Part shown: piece by piece, positions 6,503 to 7,937 of the stretch
How the letters are laid out: each line of letters opens with the position of its first letter
Numbering within the stretch: position 1 is the stretch's first letter
Assembly (NCBI GenBank): GCA_903881065.1
Contig: CAIRRW010000153.1
Location: 1 to 7,937, forward strand
Reading direction: 5' to 3'
DNA length: 7,937 nt
Origin: an uncultured Bacteroidota bacterium
GTDB taxonomy: Bacteria; Bacteroidota; Bacteroidia; 2-12-FULL-35-15
Program-made: the position numbers and the translations under genes
The notes under the pieces: model-generated
Seen by the model: only the letters and a program-made list of their open reading frames with translations
Database searches by the model: none
Told to the model about the DNA's origin: nothing

Positions 6503-7937
6503 TTATTTAAAGCGCGCCTTCGCTTTCTCGATATCAAACTTTAGTAAAAAGGTATTTGGATTTTGTAAATAATATACAACCTGAAATAAATCCTGATTTT
6601 TTTCTACTGCAGGACGTAAATACCGGTAAACTGAACTGTATCCCAATTTATCCAAAACTAAATAATCTACCTTTTTATCAATAAAATCAGTGAATATTTC
6701 CCTGTCGCTATTGCTATCCAAATAATTTACAGCATAACAATTGGAATAATAATAAAACATTCCGGGCTTGCGGCAAGCAACAATTAAGTTTGGATTATTT
6801 AGTACTTTTATTTGCTCCGCTATGTCGAAGTAATTTTTATAAGCAGGATCGTAATCCTTTTCCAAAGCCATTTCATGAATATCTTTTAGTCCGAAAATAA
6901 AAAAGATAGAAAGGAATAAAAAACTATACGGTAATAATTTCGGAGCTATTTTTCCACTCTTTTCAAAAAAATAAATTAATAAATAATAGAGTCCATAAAA
7001 GAAGCAGAAAGCTATAAACGGCGCAAGTGGCAATACATATCTCGAGAAATTACCACCATGCCAAATCATGAAAATGAAAATGTTCCCTAATAAATAGAAA
7101 ATAAAAAGGAAATTGTATTTTTTTATTTTCAAGGCACCCCAAAAGGTTATCAATACTATTATCAACCCTACAAGAATTATCATTAATGAAGGCATCTCAC
7201 TTAATTTGATAAACGGAAAAAGCACTTCAGTAAACCCTTTGATAACAGTGTCGTAAAAATTAATTTTCATTTTTGAAATAAAATCACTCACAGAACTTAT
7301 TTGCCCTTGTTCTGGCCGCCAAGCATTCACAGTCATCATGGTGTTTAAATACCTGCTTTTTACATTGAGTAAGGAATTTCGGATAAACCAAGGAAGATAT
7401 AATATAATGAAACCAGAAATAAACACAATTACCTGTTTCCATTTCTTTTCCATCAACCAATGAATTACTATCGCACCCAATAAAACGATTCCTATACTTC
7501 TAATGTAATAAGCAACTACAGCTGATAGAAGAGCTCCGTAAAAACATTTTGATTTCCAAAATGAGAGTTCATCCTTTAGTTTTACAACATAATAGAAGGT
7601 TAACATTGAAAAAAATAAATATGGCATTTCCGACATTATTATTGTTGAAAATCTCAACAGTCCACTATTTAATACTATAAGCATACAAACAGAGAAAGCC
7701 AGTTGGAGATTTGTTGTAAGCGTCCGTATTACATTAAAAAGCAATATTATACTTCCAAGGAAGAACAAGCCATTTAATATTTTGAAGACAATAATATTTT
7801 TGCCGATTAATAACATTATTAAACCAAGTATGCCAGAATAGCCCGGAGGAAACCAATTGGTTGGAATGTGGCTTGGACTATATAAAAATGAATATCCTTT
7901 CCCTTCAACAATGGATTTAGCAAGATTCAAATATTCG
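6503..7937 (-). CDS. GT39/PMT-like multi-pass membrane glycosyltransferase, N-terminus beyond window end
   Basis: The minus-strand frame is open to the right edge. The codons before the TTG at 7930 read Glu-Tyr, so that TTG is an internal Leu (EYLNLAKSIVEGKGY) and the gene starts outside the window. About 477 residues are visible. Most are hydrophobic helices, roughly nine to eleven, ending in a soluble C-terminal part of about 110 residues. Family-like signs, numbered from the TTG, are the YLNLAKSIVEGKGY segment that follows the first helix in dolichyl/undecaprenyl-phosphate-sugar transferases, FPPGY at 27-31, SE at 100-101 before a helix, PWFIRN at 180-185, and RYVLPLAPF further on. Such enzymes take a sugar from a polyprenyl-phosphate carrier and transfer it on the outer face of the membrane to lipid, glycan or protein. 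The catalytic acidic pair expected in the first loop is not visible, so activity and substrate are unproven. It converges on gatC. Confidence 0.7.
   Translation of the reverse strand, partial: EYLNLAKSIVEGKGYSFLYSPSHIPTNWFPPGYSGILGLIMLLIGKNIIVFKILNGLFFLGSIILLFNVIRTLTTNLQLAFSVCMLIVLNSGLLRFSTIIMSEMPYLFFSMLTFYYVVKLKDELSFWKSKCFYGALLSAVVAYYIRSIGIVLLGAIVIHWLMEKKWKQVIVFISGFIILYLPWFIRNSLLNVKSRYLNTMMTVNAWRPEQGQISSVSDFISKMKINFYDTVIKGFTEVLFPFIKLSEMPSLMIILVGLIIVLITFWGALKIKKYNFLFIFYLLGNIFIFMIWHGGNFSRYVLPLAPFIAFCFFYGLYYLLIYFFEKSGKIAPKLLPYSFLFLSIFFIFGLKDIHEMALEKDYDPAYKNYFDIAEQIKVLNNPNLIVACRKPGMFYYYSNCYAVNYLDSNSDREIFTDFIDKKVDYLVLDKLGYSSVYRYLRPAVEKNQDLFQVVYYLQNPNTFLLKFDIEKAKARFK

Noticed and set aside
6509..6526. 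Stem-loop AAAGCG-cgcctt-CGCTTT as terminator of the minus-strand gene
   Set aside because: It has only a 6-bp stem inside the last codons, and on the minus strand it is followed by an A-rich stretch rather than a T-run.

Overview
This is an A+T-rich chromosomal window that looks like a member of the Bacteroidota. The evidence is indirect. Leaders are A-rich and lack clear Shine-Dalgarno sequences, gatC stands apart from gatA and gatB, and the RND/MMPL exporter and the sugar epimerase look like versions from that phylum. I cannot name a genus. No tRNA, rRNA, insertion sequence, phage gene or CRISPR array was found.

Positions 1-6138 hold six plus-strand genes, tightly packed and probably one or two transcription units. 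In order they are an RND/MMPL-type membrane exporter (5' end outside the window), glucose-1-phosphate thymidylyltransferase (rmlA), an extended-SDR nucleotide-sugar epimerase/dehydratase, a trans-polyprenyl diphosphate synthase, a PlsC-type 1-acylglycerol-3-phosphate acyltransferase, and GatC of the tRNA-dependent amidotransferase. Gaps are 38, 31, 7 and 45 bases, and the last pair overlaps by 14. The common theme is the cell envelope: activated sugars, prenyl diphosphates, phospholipid acylation and a lipid/drug-type exporter. GatC is a translation-quality gene that appears to ride along. The polyprenyl synthase and PlsC genes both seem to start at TTG.

Positions 6139-6502 form a 364-base gap between convergent genes and are the most unusual part. 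A 14-bp imperfect hairpin straddles the gatC stop codon. It is followed by about 250 bases of nested tandem repeat: twelve 20/21-bp units organised into a 104-bp super-repeat seen a little over twice. On the minus strand the units spell a degenerate seven-residue motif like EYLKEAG, broken by stops wherever a unit is 20 rather than 21 bases long. Adjacent units carry complementary C-rich and G-rich cores that can pair.

Positions 6503-7937, minus strand, encode most of a multi-pass membrane protein resembling GT39/PMT-type glycosyltransferases. Its N-terminus lies beyond the right edge of the window.

I found no convincing new multi-gene system. The repeat array is the item that most deserves a follow-up.
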